A stretch of DNA of 64,000 nt from Sweltsa coloradensis (GCA_024449915.1 JAMZAV010000295.1:372001-436000), one strand, 5' to 3'; positions 1 through 12,168 are shown, counted from the stretch's first letter. Numbers and translations: made by a program. The notes: generated by a model from the letters alone, not told the origin.

Positions 1-2331
1 TCAAGTAGGGACGCGACGTACAGACAACTGACGTTAACTAGTCATGTATATAGAAATACATTTTTCATGGACTATTCCATTTTTATTTTAATGTGGAAGT
101 TTTTACGGACGAAATATCATTACGAATTGATTCTTAATTGTCTTAATTATACGCTCAATACAATGTTTAAAAATAACTGTAAATGGTATGAAGAATGTAT
201 ACAAGGAATTCTAGTTTCGTAGAAAATTCAATCTTTATTTGACAACTAGCCAATTTATATGGATGAGTATGACATTGGGGATCTAGCGTACATATCAATC
301 AAAAAGAAGATGTCTGCAGAAATAATAATAAAGGTAATATTTAACAAATGTAAGAAATTAAAGGTTATGAACATTGTTGTAAAGGAGATGATGCAAAATG
401 CTGATGGAACCTACTCACACATTCATACCGAGGAGTTGATCAATACATTAGCGAGAGTCTTACTGAAATACTAATCTACCTAAGATACTAAATTGTTCAT
501 TATCTTGTCTACAATAAGACAACTTCCATCGCACCCGTGCCTTAGTGGGTATAGGAAGCGCTCTGGATAATAAATAGCTCTCCGTGAAAAGACTTCTGAG
601 ATGTCGTCGCTTCGCCAAGGACATGAACTATCAAAGTTCTTTGTTTGTATTGTTTCGTCGACTACTTGCAAATCGACGTAAATGAAAGACGTGGAACTGT
701 TGGTTAGGCGTCGCCTTGTTCACACGACGTTACTATCCAACAGAAATAGTCAAGGTGGCGAGATGCTCATAATCTCATCGTCCTTATTTGAAGTTTCCAT
801 TTCCATTTTATTTTCTACTTTCAGGAGGTTAAAACAGTTTTTTATAGTAGTAAAGTTGAATACATATTAGCAAAGGGATTAAAACATGTGTAATGTATTG
901 GTACATTTGACCCAGATATTATTGTTACTTTAATGTAAGCACAGAAATAAGTTAGTCATCATTTAACGAGTAAACTGGGCAACTCTCATAGAAGTTTTTA
1001 AAAGCAAGTATTACCTTCTATTATATTCAGCATAACGATTTCAAAATAAGTGCACACATGGCTAATTAGAATATTTTAAATATTTACTAGTCGCGAGTAC
1101 ATGTAAACCCATCTCTTTGAGGGCTTAAAGATTGGACAGTGCGAAGTTAAATAGAATTTATTGCACATTAAATAATAAGTCTAGAGCTCTTTGCGTGAGT
1201 AGTTCGTTAGTAAGCTCTTTGCGTTTGAAATGCTGAACATGTAGACTGAACTTTAATATAGTGGTTTTCAAAAATATCTCGTGAATGAATAGTTTTAAAA
1301 ATGTTAGTAATATAACCCACTCGTTTCGTGAAACTGAAACAAATCCACAGCTTAGTTAATGTTTCTGTTTGATCATTTAGAAACACTTTAACCAATGTTT
1401 TGCTTTTTTTAAACGTGAATTTGAAAATTTAATGAGAACTGCTTTAAAAGATACTTCAGTAACGACTCACACATTTCCCACACTGAAAATTTGAAATGAG
1501 AATCACATTTTACATTCTTCTTCTGCTGCCCTCACTTTAGACCAAATACGCCCATACACCAACGCGACTATAGAAACTGAGCCGTACTGTGTCTGGTTAC
1601 TTAGCCGTGTGAGATTATCCCTAGTGCAAATGCTTACAGAAATCCCAGTTCAAACTATTTTTCTAAAAAAAAAAAATATTCATTAATTTATCATAAATAA
1701 ATTTAAAAATTTATTGCTTTTGCCAACCTAGCAACGAGGCACATTTAACATGTAAAACGTAAGATAGTTTTTGTGTCACTTTGTTTATGATGAAAAACGT
1801 GCCAATTTTTTTATCACAAACGTTCGATAAAATTGTACTTAAAAAGTAATTTTGTAGGTATTTTAGTTGTTCTAGTCGCGATTTGAATAAAATAATTTTA
1901 TCACATCTCTTAAATTTATTTCTGGGGAAACATCCAATTCCACTGTAACGTAATATTTTGTAAAAATAAAACAAATCGTGAGAAACAAATTGTTTATTTT
2001 AAACTAGCATCACTTATATAGAAATAACTACATTTCCATATTTCGACCGTTCTCGTTGTACTAAAATGAGTAGTTGGCCTAGTTTAAGCTTATCCACGGT
2101 TTGTACCGTTTTATTTGAGATAACACTCACAATATATGTATAAAAAAATGCAAATGTGAAAACGAACATTTAAAATGGTTATATATGAACTGTATTTTGT
2201 TATTCTGTACTCGAAAAATTTCTTGGAAAAGTATTCGAAATGTTAATAGAACTGCACTTTTCAAATGAAATAGGTTATTGAAATATTTGCTCAACCTAGA
2301 GCGTAATATAAGCCTCATGAAATGTACTAAT
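1..2331. other. AT-rich non-coding DNA, no supported gene
   Basis: I see no convincing gene or repeat family here. The longest plus-strand frame (259-474, 71 codons) starts with ATG and contains two GT sites that could be splice donors (after about 331 and 353). Its protein resembles nothing I recognise and its composition is ordinary for AT-rich filler. A short direct repeat of AGCTCTTTGCGT occurs at about 1191 and 1215. Confidence 0.5.
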
Positions 2332-2496
2332 AGATCGGCTCAACAGCTGTTTGAGCGACGTTTGTAAATCCATCTCTTAAAACTATCACTTACAAGAGGA
2401 AAGTTTACAAAGCACTGAACGTATTTCATGAATTTCACCCACTACAAGTTGCTCAGTTGTACAAATGTTCGTGCTCCAGTGAAGTTTCTTATTTCA
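2332..2496 (+). repeat. Unit 1 of a 165-bp direct duplication
   Basis: This block recurs at 2690-2855 in the same orientation. Both open with CTCAACAGCTGTTTGAG and later share GTATTTCATGAATTTCACCC and CGTGCTCCAGTGAAGTTT. Small substitutions and a 2-bp indel separate them. The 194 bp between them is not obviously duplicated, so this is a spaced duplication or two copies of an unnamed dispersed repeat. No coding potential is visible. Confidence 0.8.
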
Positions 2497-2689
2497 TGTT
2501 AAGTACATGATATTGTCAATGTTATTCTGTAACCTTTATGTAATAGCCAGAAATTTGTTTTAAAAGTAATAATGCAACTTTACTTCTAAAATGAAAGAGT
2601 TTATGAAAACATTTACTTGAAATAGAACGTTGTCTTCGTACAATTATTCTCTATTTAATTGCAAAAAGGATAGATAAACAGCTACACCA

Positions 2690-2855
2690 AAGCGACTCAA
2701 CAGCTGTTTGAGTGACGTTTGTAAGTACATCTCTTCAAACCATCAGTTTCAAGAGGAAAGTTTACAAAGCCCTGAACGTATTTCATGAATTTCACCCACT
2801 ACACAAGTAGCTCAGTTGTCAAATATTCGTGCTCCAGTGAAGTTTGTTATTTTCC
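2690..2855 (+). repeat. Unit 2 of the 165-bp direct duplication
   Basis: Second copy of the 2332-2496 block, start-to-start distance about 358 bp. Similarity ends abruptly near TTATTTTC at 2850, after which the sequence is unrelated to what follows unit 1. Confidence 0.8.
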
Positions 2856-3655
2856 GATAAGTTTCTCGCCGTGAGGTTTCCTGCAATGTTTCTCGCTTCA
2901 CTTGTCTTCGACACCCGTGAGTGGTTGGCTGTTCTGGAACAGAGAATTGACGAACAAAACCTGCTGTCAATCAACCGGAGGCCTTAGAGGTGTCAGTGGA
3001 AATTTAAAGTTGTTAATCACAAATCTTCCATCAAGCCTTGAGGCGGTTTAAAAGTTCGGATATGTAAAACCGCTATTCGTAATTTAGAACATTGATTAAG
3101 AAAATCGGATAGATGTTAGTAAAATTACACCACTTTCACAATGTTTAAAGCATCGGAGTAGGTGTAGTGACTAAAAATTATTAGAAAACGCGTGTTGTAA
3201 ATAAAGTTATACTAATTGGTATATTTTCAACATTGACTCGGCTGGTAATGTAGACACAAATTTGGGAATTAATTTTCAACTATGGGAATTATATAATTAT
3301 GCTATATTTTAATGCTGAAGTATTTTAGAATACGTCGGTCGCATTAACAACCTCAACGCGGATCCCATTTCAAACCTCAAGCAGAAATTACGGATTGTGT
3401 AACCTCATTACATGACTTACTTTAAGTGATGAACTTTCTTTACTTTCCGCCATGTTATATCATTCTTGTCGTTAATAGTTTTTATCATTGACGTAAATAC
3501 ATAAAAGAGTAATCTTAAAAATCATTTTTACCTTTTTTTACCTTAATACTTGCCCGGGGTCAACATTGTACTCTTCACGTAAATACTTTCCAAAGACTTT
3601 CAATGTTTTTAGTGTGTCACCAGAAAAACTCTCAATTATTTTAAATCTTTTTTTC
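2856..3655. other. Non-coding AT-rich DNA
   Basis: No gene or recognisable repeat seen. Confidence 0.5.
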
Positions 3656-3795
3656 CTCGATTTGGTTGGTCGGGAAACACTCCCGTAGGTGTAATTGATA
3701 TTATTTACTACAATTCAGAAATTAAAAAAAGTCCGACCCAACCGGGAATCGAACCACGGAGCTCCCGCATTCCATCTGTTTTAACCGCGTTCCAA
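3656..3795 (-). repeat. tRNA-derived SINE, family S3, copy a
   Basis: Read on the minus strand this has a tRNA-like right half with a pol III B box (GGTTCGATTCC, complement of 3745-3755) and the arm GAATGCGGGAG, then a non-tRNA body. The body (TTTCTGAATTGTAGTAAATA) matches the copies at 20277-20402 and 46308-46430. The distal end (3656-3690) also recurs at 51155-51190. The head resembles tRNA-Gly in its anticodon arm. The A-box part is degraded, so this is a fossil copy. Confidence 0.7.
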
Positions 3796-3814
3796 AGTCT
3801 TTGAATCTAGCCAA

Positions 3815-3830
3815 ACCCGGCACCTCCACC
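3815..3830 (+). repeat. ACCCGGCACCTCCACC motif, copy 1 of 4
   Basis: This 16-bp GC-rich motif occurs at four far-apart places in the window (also 14026, 30190, 49325), always on the plus strand and followed by AAAAT or ATTTT. It is probably the edge of a repeat family. The 35 bp before it resemble the sequence before the 14026 copy (GCGTTCYAAARTCTTT). Confidence 0.7.
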
Positions 3831-4024
3831 AAAATTTCGGATAATTTAAAATAATGCTACAGTTTCTCATAGGTGTGAGGGAAGCTTCGTATACCAGGAT
3901 GCGGTGTTAGGGTAATTTGGAGGGAATTTACTGGGGCATTAATATATGACAAAACATTAAATAAAATATATTTGCACTACTTTGCCAATCTATTCAGATC
4001 TACAATGCACCAACAATCCAAAAG

Positions 4025-4105
4025 TTATGAACTTAACCGTCCCAGTAGCGGGTAAAGCACTAAACCGGCAATCAGGAGACCGGGGTTGATACCCCGCTGG
4101 AATGT
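4025..4105 (+). repeat. Degenerate tRNA-like SINE head
   Basis: The segment GTCCCAGTAGCGGGTAAAGC, a 15-bp arm, then GGGGTTGATACCCC is a tRNA-like layout with a B-box-like GGTTGATACCC. It does not fold into a full cloverleaf that I can find, so I read it as a decayed SINE head and not a tRNA gene. Confidence 0.45.
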
Positions 4106-4199
4106 TTTGTTTATTTCTGGATTGATTTCCATAAAACCGAATAAAAAATTATTAAAACAATTATTTTTTGTAAATTTAGAAAAAATCGCCTTTTATCGA

Positions 4200-4290
4200 G
4201 CAGTCTTTGACTTAACCTTCAGTAAGGATTGTCGGTGGCTGGTATCACACTTGCGCCTCTTGCATTACGCGTGAACTACCTCTAACAGTC
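4200..4290 (-). repeat. Possible SINE fragment, family S2-like
   Basis: The string CAGTAAGGATTGTCGGTGGC resembles CAGTCAGGATTGCCGGTGGC at about 63438 in the S2 SINE, and the following AGAGGTAGTTCACGCG (minus strand) resembles a similar string at 18275-18290. Similarity is short and I give it low weight. Confidence 0.3.
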
Positions 4291-4834
4291 ACTCGTAATT
4301 GCCAGTGTCTTCTTTACAATGCAACACTGAAATGTGTACACTGGCATCATTATTTCCACGCTTCTATTTTCCTACAAAAAGTTACATCATTATCTATTTA
4401 ACTCATTCAACAGTCAAACCACCATTGAAGTCAAATAATTCACACTAGCAGACGGCTACACAATCACGTCGCCAGCTTCCGGTGCCCGGTTGTGTTGGTC
4501 GGATGCCCTGCAGCTCGGGTGGTTGGAAGTCTAGTCTAACGATAGACGACAATGGAGCGGAAAATTAGTCCCGACTCGAGGAACCGCCATCGCGTGCTAA
4601 ACTCATTACTTTAGATAGGCAACAGCAAGACCGTTGTTCACTTTTATAATAACGAAAAATTGGATTTGAAGCTAAAACTCATTTCTTTTGTTAGAGATTG
4701 GTGCTTTTTGTTTGCGGTGAAAACCACTCACACGCACATGTGAAAAGCTGAATCTGTACTACAACAATAACAGCTGACATTTCTCACAATATAGAATTTA
4801 TTAATTGAATAAAATGAAAATGACTCGTTAAAAA

Positions 4835-5333
4835 GCCTTGTTTACATGGAGGACTGGGTCAGCACTGTACTGAAATTTAAGTACGTTCCAATGTCCTTGA
4901 CGAGTTTACATGTCGAGTACCCAACTAGAACTGAACTGACATTCGGTTCAGCATCGACGCCATCTTACGGCGATGCTCAAAACATCACTGTTACATAACC
5001 TTACTTTCATGTCATTTTCGTAAATACGGTAGGATTGAAGGCCAGGCCCAGGCGTGTATGTCTACATTTGAAGTTGGAGCCCAACGACAGAAGTTAAAAT
5101 AGATACAACATTTTAAAACTTATTTATTGACATTGCAATTAGGCTGCATGTTTTTCAATTCGGTTCCCTCTCAGGAAGCTGTTTACAGTGAGTACTCAGT
5201 ATGGTATTTCGGTTCGGTCCCACCATTTCGTCGGACCGAACCCAACGGTTGGGTACCTGTTTTCATGTGTTTACATGGGGTACTGGACCAAAAACCGTAC
5301 TCAACCCCGTACTCACCCTCCATGAAAAAAGGC
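4835..5333. mobile_element. Possible ~500-bp TIR element
   Basis: The ends look like imperfect inverted repeats: GCCTTGTTTACATGGAGG at 4835 and the complement GCCTTTTTTCATGGAGG at 5333. The interior has partly mirrored motifs (GTACTGA, CGGTTCAG versus CGGTTCGGTCC). I see no clear target-site duplication, so this could be a decayed MITE or coincidence. Confidence 0.4.
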
Positions 5334-5779
5334 TAGTTTTCCATCAGTAGAAAATTTAAAAAAAGTTGGGGGGTACTATCGTGCCCTACTCTAGTCAACA
5401 TCGTCTGGAACATTTCTCCTTTTGGCTGCTTCTTTTACTTTATCTACTTTAAACTTGATTTAAAACAAAAAATAAAAAAGAAAATACTGAGATTGCAAAA
5501 ATTTAAACCCAAGGGAAATTTTTCTCTTATCGGTGATTTCTTTCCCAAGAGTTTGATCATCCCCTGATTTCCTATGTATGATTTTAAATAAAATTCGTGT
5601 TCATATTTTGATTGGGATCGTCAAACAAATAAGTTTTTCTTGGCGTCCTTTTTTATTTTTCCCCAATTGTTTTTTAAATTCATTTCAAGTCTCATTTTTA
5701 ATATATAATTTGCATTTTTCCCCTATTGTTTTTTAATTCATTTCAAGTCTCATTTTTAATGTATAATTTGCCTTTTGTT
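5334..5779. repeat. AT-rich spacer with a 57-bp tandem duplication
   Basis: Positions 5658-5714 and 5716-5771 are near-identical neighbours, both containing TTCATTTCAAGTCTCATTTT followed by TATAATTTGC. The rest is AT-rich and non-coding. Confidence 0.7.
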
Positions 5780-5946
5780 ATCAGAAAATGTTACTCTTAT
5801 ACATTATTGTTGTAATATAATTATTTTAAAATTATCTTTACAGTTCAAAACTATGTGCTTACTTATGTTCTTGTTTTATTTATTGTCCTCCTATTTGTAA
5901 ATAATTTTTAATAACTGAAAAATATGGTCGTCAAACAAATAAATAA
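5780..5946 (+). mobile_element. LINE-like 3' tail, copy a
   Basis: The end carries TTGTCCTCC, TTTGTAAAT, AACTGAA and a tail of CAAATAAATAAA. The same order of motifs closes the copies at 15988-16192, 17212-17338 and 26956-27136. Several copies ending in different short-repeat tails are typical of 3' ends of non-LTR retrotransposons or SINEs that borrow them. No reverse-transcriptase frame is attached. Confidence 0.55.
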
Positions 5947-6633
5947 ATTAATATCGAACCCTATTTCCAACCAAGTCGGGTAGGGGGTGGGAGGTGCCCA
6001 CCACATTTCTTGGGCCCCCCCGGGGTTATCGAAGCCGGCTAGCCATGCCTGACGCTTCTCCCATATCATATTTTTCTTCCTCTGCATCATCTACTTCCCA
6101 TTCAATAGAAAAATAATACAAAAATACAAAAAAAAATCTTTCATCTCACATAATATTTGGTTAGTCTTTTAAATGTGTTATTCTGATCCTGGGAAGGTTT
6201 ACTACAACAAATACGCAATATAATATGTGTGGTGGACAGCTCGATGCTAAACTCGCCTGTCTTTCTAACGGACACGGTCCTCCCTTATAATCCTCGGCGT
6301 GCGACCTTGTTACCCTCAGCCGCCGTCTCGTTGATAACTCACTTTGTGTGCGACGTCGCAGCTTCTGCTTTGAACAATGTCTACGACACTGGCCGCCCGC
6401 CAACAAACGTTACTTTCGCTCGCTGGGTGAAAGAAAGTAGCAACTTTCAGGCTAGGGGATATATAATGGGATACTCGGATGGGCGTAAGAATTATTTGCC
6501 CTTCAGATGCATTATTATTATACTTGGGTTCTTGGGTCACGGCCATGTTGATGGGTTGATAATCTACTGTCTGATGTGAAAAGATTTATTTTATAAGACT
6601 TGTTATCACTTACTATACCATTGATCATAGACC
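5947..6633. other. Non-coding spacer of mixed composition
   Basis: Overlapping open frames of 76-116 codons occur on both strands around 6161-6579, but none has recognisable domains and they overlap one another, as expected for chance frames in a locally GC-richer stretch. Confidence 0.5.
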
Positions 6634-6769
6634 GAGAGCTCGCAACATAAATTTCCCCCTATGGGTTTCATATTTTTGCCTTTGGAATAAAAAGGGGAAA
6701 ATTCAAGTTTTTTTAAAAAATGCGCGTCTTACAAGTAAAACTTTGGGGGCTTTTTCCCCGTCAGACGCC

Positions 6770-7480
6770 CCCAAATGGCCCCCCAAAAAAAAGGTCAAAT
6801 CTGCCCCTATTGTAAAATTTTGAAACAAAGAAAAATTATAGAAAATTTAGTCAAAATGAAATCACCTCAACGGGCTGCGGGGGGCCTTTGCCCCTCAGAC
6901 CCCCAAAGTGGGCCCCAAAAAAAGGCAACTCTCCCCTCTAATATACTGTTCAAAACAAAAGCATTTTTAGGGAAAATTTACTAGAAAACAATATCCTGTC
7001 AGACGTCTCCGGGGGGCCCCGTTGACCCGTCGATCCCCCAATGGCCCCCCCAAAAAAGGTCAAATCGCCCCTTTTAAGTATACATATTAAAAACCTAAAA
7101 AAAATATCGAAAAAGTTACCCAAAAATGAATTTCACTCGTCAAAAGGGGGCTGCGATGGGCCTTGCCCGTCTGCGCCCCCAAAGGGGGCCCCAAAAAAGG
7201 TCAACCTCCATCATAAGGTATACTATTCAAACATAGTCTTTTTTATGGGGAAAATTACCGGGAAAAAACGAATATAAATCTCAGCATCTGCTTGGGGTTT
7301 TGCCCTTAGGTAAAACCAAAAGGGGGGGCCCAAAAAAAGTCAATCTCCCTAAAAGGGTATACATGATTAAAACATTCGTCTTTTATAGATAAAGTTACAG
7401 GAAAACAAATACCCTCGTAGACGAGCTGCTTGGGGCTTTGACCTTAGGTAACCCCAAAATTGGGCCCCCAAAGAGTCGAA
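6770..7480 (+). repeat. Left satellite array, ~140-bp unit
   Basis: About six degenerate units, each with a CCCCCAAA...GGCCCC...AAAAAAGGTCAA block followed about 70 bp later by a GTCAGACG-type motif. Repeat blocks start near 6770, 6900, 7030, 7180, 7325 and 7455. Units differ by many small indels. Open frames here are by-products. Confidence 0.7.
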
Positions 7481-9114
7481 TTGCCCCTTTAAACTGTTTC
7501 CCCAAACTCGGGCTATCTTTTTTTACAATGATAAAAAGCCCTTTTTAAAACACGCTTGATCGTAAAACCGCTATTTGCGTACAGAACGTACCGTTTTTAC
7601 CTTAAATTTTTTTTCCAAAAAAAACGCATTTTTGGGAGGTGTTCAGAAAGGATGAGTGTGTGTCGCTATTAAACACTTTTGAGTTCAATAATTGTCTCCT
7701 ACCAAAATTGGGGAAATTACACAAATTAACATTGGTTTATATTTCGGTCAGTTAAAAGAAAAAGGGGCAAAATTTGGGAAAAAGTGCCCAAATACCCTAT
7801 TTCACATGTTTCTAAAAATTTGGCATAGCCAACCGATAGGACCCCCGAAAGAGGGTTCCAAGGGTCCAGAGTCCAGCTTTACCCCGCGCTCTGGTCAAGC
7901 CCGGGGTTTTTTCGAGTTAACCCCCTTGGTTTTATTGTTGACAAAATTTAAAAAAAAAACCCTTTGTTATATATATATATAGGAGAGAGAGAGAGAAAGA
8001 GAGGAAAAGAGAGTGTTAAAAAAGACCCGATGTTCCTGGGGTCTGTACCCTAGTTTTCACTTGATGAGATTTTCAATGCGATTTAGAAGTAGAGGGTTTC
8101 GTGAGGATGATGACTAGAGTTTTGGAACAGCGTACATGATGAAAAAATTATTAAATGTTAACAGTTTTTTATTTATTTAATCCTCAATTTCTTTTAACTT
8201 AAAAGTTTTGCATGTTTAACGCATGTAAAAGATTATTACGTATGTTATATAGGGTGATTTTTAATAAAATGTTAAACGTCAACGTACAGTGATTCGGATG
8301 TGATAGAATTTTGATATTTTAAATTAATTATCCAAACCAAATTTTTAAAATTTTAATCTCAAAATTTTTTGTAACTTAATAAAATACTTGTATATTTAAC
8401 AATTCCAATTCTTACTTGTGAATGATGAGATTACTTCTGAAAATTACTGTGATAAAAAAATTGAAAAAAAATACGGGGATAAAGATTATGGAATTTTGAT
8501 GTTTGGGACATACCAATTGATATATTTAACCCCAAATTTTTTGTAACTTATGAAAACTATTTTCATGAGTCAAAACTATTAAAGGTTATTGCTTAAAAGG
8601 TAACAAAGATGTTATTATTTTCGCAACTTATGTTACTATGATATGATTACTTTTGTGATAAAAATTAAAGGATTGCAATGATTTTTTTTGTATCTTATAC
8701 AATATGCAATAGTTTTTTAAGGGGATTACTCAAAAGGGAGAATCCGTATAGTATCATGTAAAAAGTAGTAAAATTTAAAAACAACTCTTATTTGTAAAAA
8801 AATAAAAAAAAACACTCTTTTTCAGTTTAAACCCTAACCCCCTCCAATCAACCCATTTTAGATATGATTACCTTAAACGAAGTATAACATGTCTTCCTGT
8901 TTATTCATCGATCTAGATTTAGATATAACAAAAAAAAAAAAAGTGGGAATTTCAGGGCTAAAAACCCAAAAAAAAGCGAAAAAATATGACTACATATTAT
9001 CGCACAATCCCATTGAATCCAAATAATTTCGTAAGTTTCGAGACAAAAAATTTTTTTAACTTTTTTTTTTTTTTGGGGGGGGGGGGGCAAGTGGGGTAAA
9101 GGGCCCCACACAGC
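7481..9114. other. AT-rich core between inverted satellite arms
   Basis: No gene seen. A (TA)n/(GA)n microsatellite lies at 7966-8015. Loosely repeated strings such as AAATTTTTTGTAACTTA at about 8363 and 8528 suggest an ancient tandem structure. Poly-A, poly-T and poly-G runs occur at 8930-9087. Confidence 0.5.
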
Positions 9115-9199
9115 CTCTGACGATGATTTCTTTTCGGGGGGGAATATTTCTATAAAGCCCTATTTTTTAAACATGTTTTCTTATTTAGGCAGATTTTAC

Positions 9200-10090
9200 T
9201 TTTTTTGGGGGGGCCACTTTGGGGCATCTGACGGGGGCAACGGCCCAAGTACCCTCTGACGAGTGATATTCGTTTTTTATAATTTCCCTATAAAATGAGT
9301 ATGTTTTAACTTATACCTTATGAGGGGAGAGTTTACCCCTTTTTTGGGGGGCCCCCTTTGGGGGGGTCTGACGGGGTAACGGCCCATCCGCCCCTCGCGA
9401 GGTTTTTTTTTTTGGGCTAACTTCTTTTTATAATTTTTCTTATGTTTCAATCAGTATACTTAATAGGGGGGTTTGGACCTTTTTTGGGGGGCCCCTTTTG
9501 GGGGGATCTAGGGTTTTCGGCCCAACGAGCCCCCTTTTAGAGTGTATTCGTTTTTTTAAATTTTCCCTATAAAATGAGTTGTTTTAATCATGTTACTTTT
9601 GGGGAGGGTTGACCTTTTTTTGGGGGCCCCCTTTTTGGGGGGTCTACGGGGCAACGGGGCCCCTCGCAGCCCGTCTGACGGTAATATTCTTTTTGGGTAA
9701 AATTTTTCTAATTTTTTTATGTTTCAAACATGTATACTAATAGGGGCAGATTTGACCTTTTTGGGGGGGGCCCCTTTGGGGGGATCTGACGGGTCAACGG
9801 CCCAAAGCAGCCCGTCTGACGAAAGATTTCGATTTTTTTAGTAATTTTTCCCCCTTTTTAAAAGACGTATGTTTTAATCATGTTTTTCCCTTTTGAGGGC
9901 AGAGTTGACCTTTTTTGGGGCCATTTGGGGGCGTCTGACGGGGCACGGTCCATCGCAGCCCTCTGACAGTAAAATTCATTTTTGGGGTAACTTCTTCTAT
10001 AATTTTTTTATTTTTCAATCATGTATACTTAAAAGGGGGAGATTTGACCTTTTTTGGGGCCCACTTTGGGGGCGTCTGACGGGTGTAAAC
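9200..10090 (-). repeat. Right satellite array, ~140-bp unit, inverted
   Basis: Seven units with GGGGGCC...TTTGGGGG(G)-TCTGACGGG-CAACGGCCC blocks near 9210, 9347, 9484, 9622, 9763, 9911 and 10050, a spacing of roughly 135-148 bp. The unit is the reverse complement of the left array. The phrase TCTGACGG is the best-kept part. Confidence 0.8.
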
Positions 10091-10231
10091 GCCCCAACGT
10101 TGACTTGTAAGACGCGCATTTTTGAAAATGACATGAATTTTTGCTTCTATTCCAATGGTCAAACCATATGTACCCTATGAGGGGAGACTTTATGTTGCGA
10201 GCTCTTGGACTATCAGTGAAACAACGTCGTT

Positions 10232-10850
10232 TTAAGGATATTCGACCGCTTTTTTCTATTTCCCCAAATATGCTACCAAGTACAATATAATGAATGGGTT
10301 TGAAACCTGGCTCTTTTAGAAAATCAAAACTTTTTCAAAATTTTCTGATCGAGCACACGGCAAATATCGCCTCTTCAAAATAATTTCAAACTTCAATTCG
10401 CCCAAGCACACCATTCAACGTAGGTAGTTGTGTTTTGTGACATTAATTTTTAACTGGTTTTCTAGAGACTGATTGAGAGATTTTTTTTAACAATTGTTTT
10501 TCCAGCGATTTTTTTCGTTTGGCGGTACAAATCGGTACAAAATACCGCCAAACGAAAAAATTCACAGTTAAGACAATTATAAAAATAAATCTTATTTCTC
10601 TTAGTCAGCCTCTAGAAAACTAGTTGAAAATGTTAGTCACAAAAACACAACTACCTACGTTGAATGGTGTGCTTGGGCGAATTGAAGTTCGAAATTATTT
10701 TGAAGAGGCGATATTTGCTGTGTGCCTGATCAGAAAATTTCGAAAAAAAAGTTTTCATTTTCTAAAAGTGCCTGGTTTTAAATCAATTTATAATATTTTG
10801 ACTTGGTATCATATTTGGGAAAATAGAAAAACACGGCCGAATAGCCTTAA
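10232..10850. mobile_element. TTAA-flanked palindromic MITE, M1
   Basis: Two arms of about 280-300 bp are inverted copies. The left arm begins TTAAGGATATTCGACCG; the right arm ends CGGCCGAATAGCCTTAA. Long stretches such as CAATTCGCCCAAGCACACC match across the arms. The centre (10517-10555) is itself a hairpin with GTTTGGCGGTA and TACCGCCAAAC. TTAA at both ends fits TTAA-targeting superfamilies such as piggyBac or Kolobok. The frame at 10624-10875 is an arm read through and not a gene. Confidence 0.8.
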
Positions 10851-10892
10851 ATGGAAGTTGGGAAGAATTAGCTAACAGAGAAAAATATATAA

Positions 10893-10957
10893 TAAATAAA
10901 TAAATAAATTGTATTTAGAGTCTACCCACTCAGTTATACAACTGATTTTCAATGGGA
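10893..10957 (-). repeat. SINE S1 3'-end fragment, copy a
   Basis: Only the tail is present: an AAATAAAT-type tail, then on the plus strand AGTCTACCCACTCAGT, six bases, AACTGATTTTCAATGGG. It is a 5'-truncated copy of the S1 SINE seen full length at 38547 and 38984. It lies about 40 bp from the end of M1. Confidence 0.75.
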
Positions 10958-12090
10958 AAATGACATGCCTTTATAAAGAGGAGAGTAACTCTTTCAAATG
11001 ATATGTTCAATTGCATGTGATGTAGTGCACGTTAAATACTAAGACGTTGTACTGGTTTCTTAGTTTATATTTATATCGTTCGTAGTATGAAAATTGTGAA
11101 TTTACTTAACTTAAATTGATTTCTTAAGTTCCTATGGTGTTGTGTAATGACTTTCTCAATTGAGCGTCATACTATTTCTATATTGAGGATAATAAATTAA
11201 ATCTTGATCAGCGACATATTTGACTACGATCATTGGCGTCGTCTCTTTAGACGCCTACTGCTGAGTACAGTTCTAGCATGGGCCTTTTATTTAATGACTA
11301 ACATTAATTTAACGGAGCTAAATCCTTCACTTGAAGAAGCATGCTATAACAACACAGTAGCGGTCTAGAAATGTGGTTTCCTGTAGTAAAATTGTAACAC
11401 TTTTATGTTGAAATACTTTTACGATTGATATTATTTATAGTGCTTATGTGGTACTACTTGAATCATGTCTCTATGTATACACACGGTTTTCTGTCACATC
11501 TGTTCAGCTTTAAACAAAAATATGTCTTCAGATTTCGCCAATAATTTACACAGTAAATAACACGCACTGCACTACTTAAACTCGAAACAACCAACTCGGC
11601 GCCATTCTCTGCTGTAATAGTCGTAAAGAATCACTGAGAATTTATAGGCCACTTCTTGAAAGATATTTTCGTTCTTGTTTTACATCCTCGGAAATAAGAC
11701 ATGAGAATCTTGGGGAGAAGTGCTTTGCAGATGCAGCATTTTCATTCATAATCCAAGTGGCTGTAATTACGATATCAAGTTGAGGATGGCATTGTAGATT
11801 TATGCAATAAGTGAAAATTAATTATTAATCAAACGATGTCGGTTACATGTAGGATTATATCGATGATTCATTACCAACTATAAACTTATGTTGTTTATTT
11901 TTGTATTGCCAATGCTCGTTGTCATGACGATTACAATGACAACACAGACGATGAGAACGACGATTACTTTTGGGGAATACTTTGTAAATGATGCGAAGCT
12001 ATTTAAACAATGATAGACGCCACGCCACAAGTCTTTTTATACATGTAATAAATACGAAATGTTACAAAATCTTCAAACTTTACAACCCCC
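10958..12090. other. Non-coding AT-rich DNA
   Basis: No gene or repeat family recognised. Confidence 0.5.
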
Positions 12091-12168
12091 TTAAATAAAT
12101 AAATTCATATTTAGAGTCTATCCACTCAGTCATATAACTGATTTTCAGTGGGGGACAGTAAACAAACG
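12091..12168 (-). repeat. SINE S1 3'-end fragment, copy b
   Basis: Begins with TTAAATAAATAAATT and continues as AGTCTATCCACTCAGTC, ACTGATTTTCAGTGGGGG and ACAGTAAAC on the plus strand, matching the distal 75 bp of full-length S1 copies. The tRNA head is missing. Confidence 0.75.

Larger units (their letters stand above)
6634..10207. repeat. 3.6-kb foldback structure with inverted satellite arms
   Basis: The two ends are inverted copies. GAGCTCGCAACATAAA at 6636 is mirrored by TTTATGTTGCGAGCTC ending at 10204, and TGCGCGTCTTACAAGT at 6721 by ACTTGTAAGACGCGCA near 10105-10121. Inside each arm lie degenerate tandem copies of a unit of about 140 bp (left 6770-7480, right 9200-10090), again in opposite orientation. 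The middle (7480-9110) is AT-rich and non-coding with weak internal repeats. This could be a foldback transposon or an inverted satellite block. Many long G, C, A and T runs suggest part of the sequence is poorly called. Confidence 0.75.

Noticed and set aside
10624..10875. 83-codon ATG frame
   Set aside because: It lies in the right arm of palindromic MITE M1.
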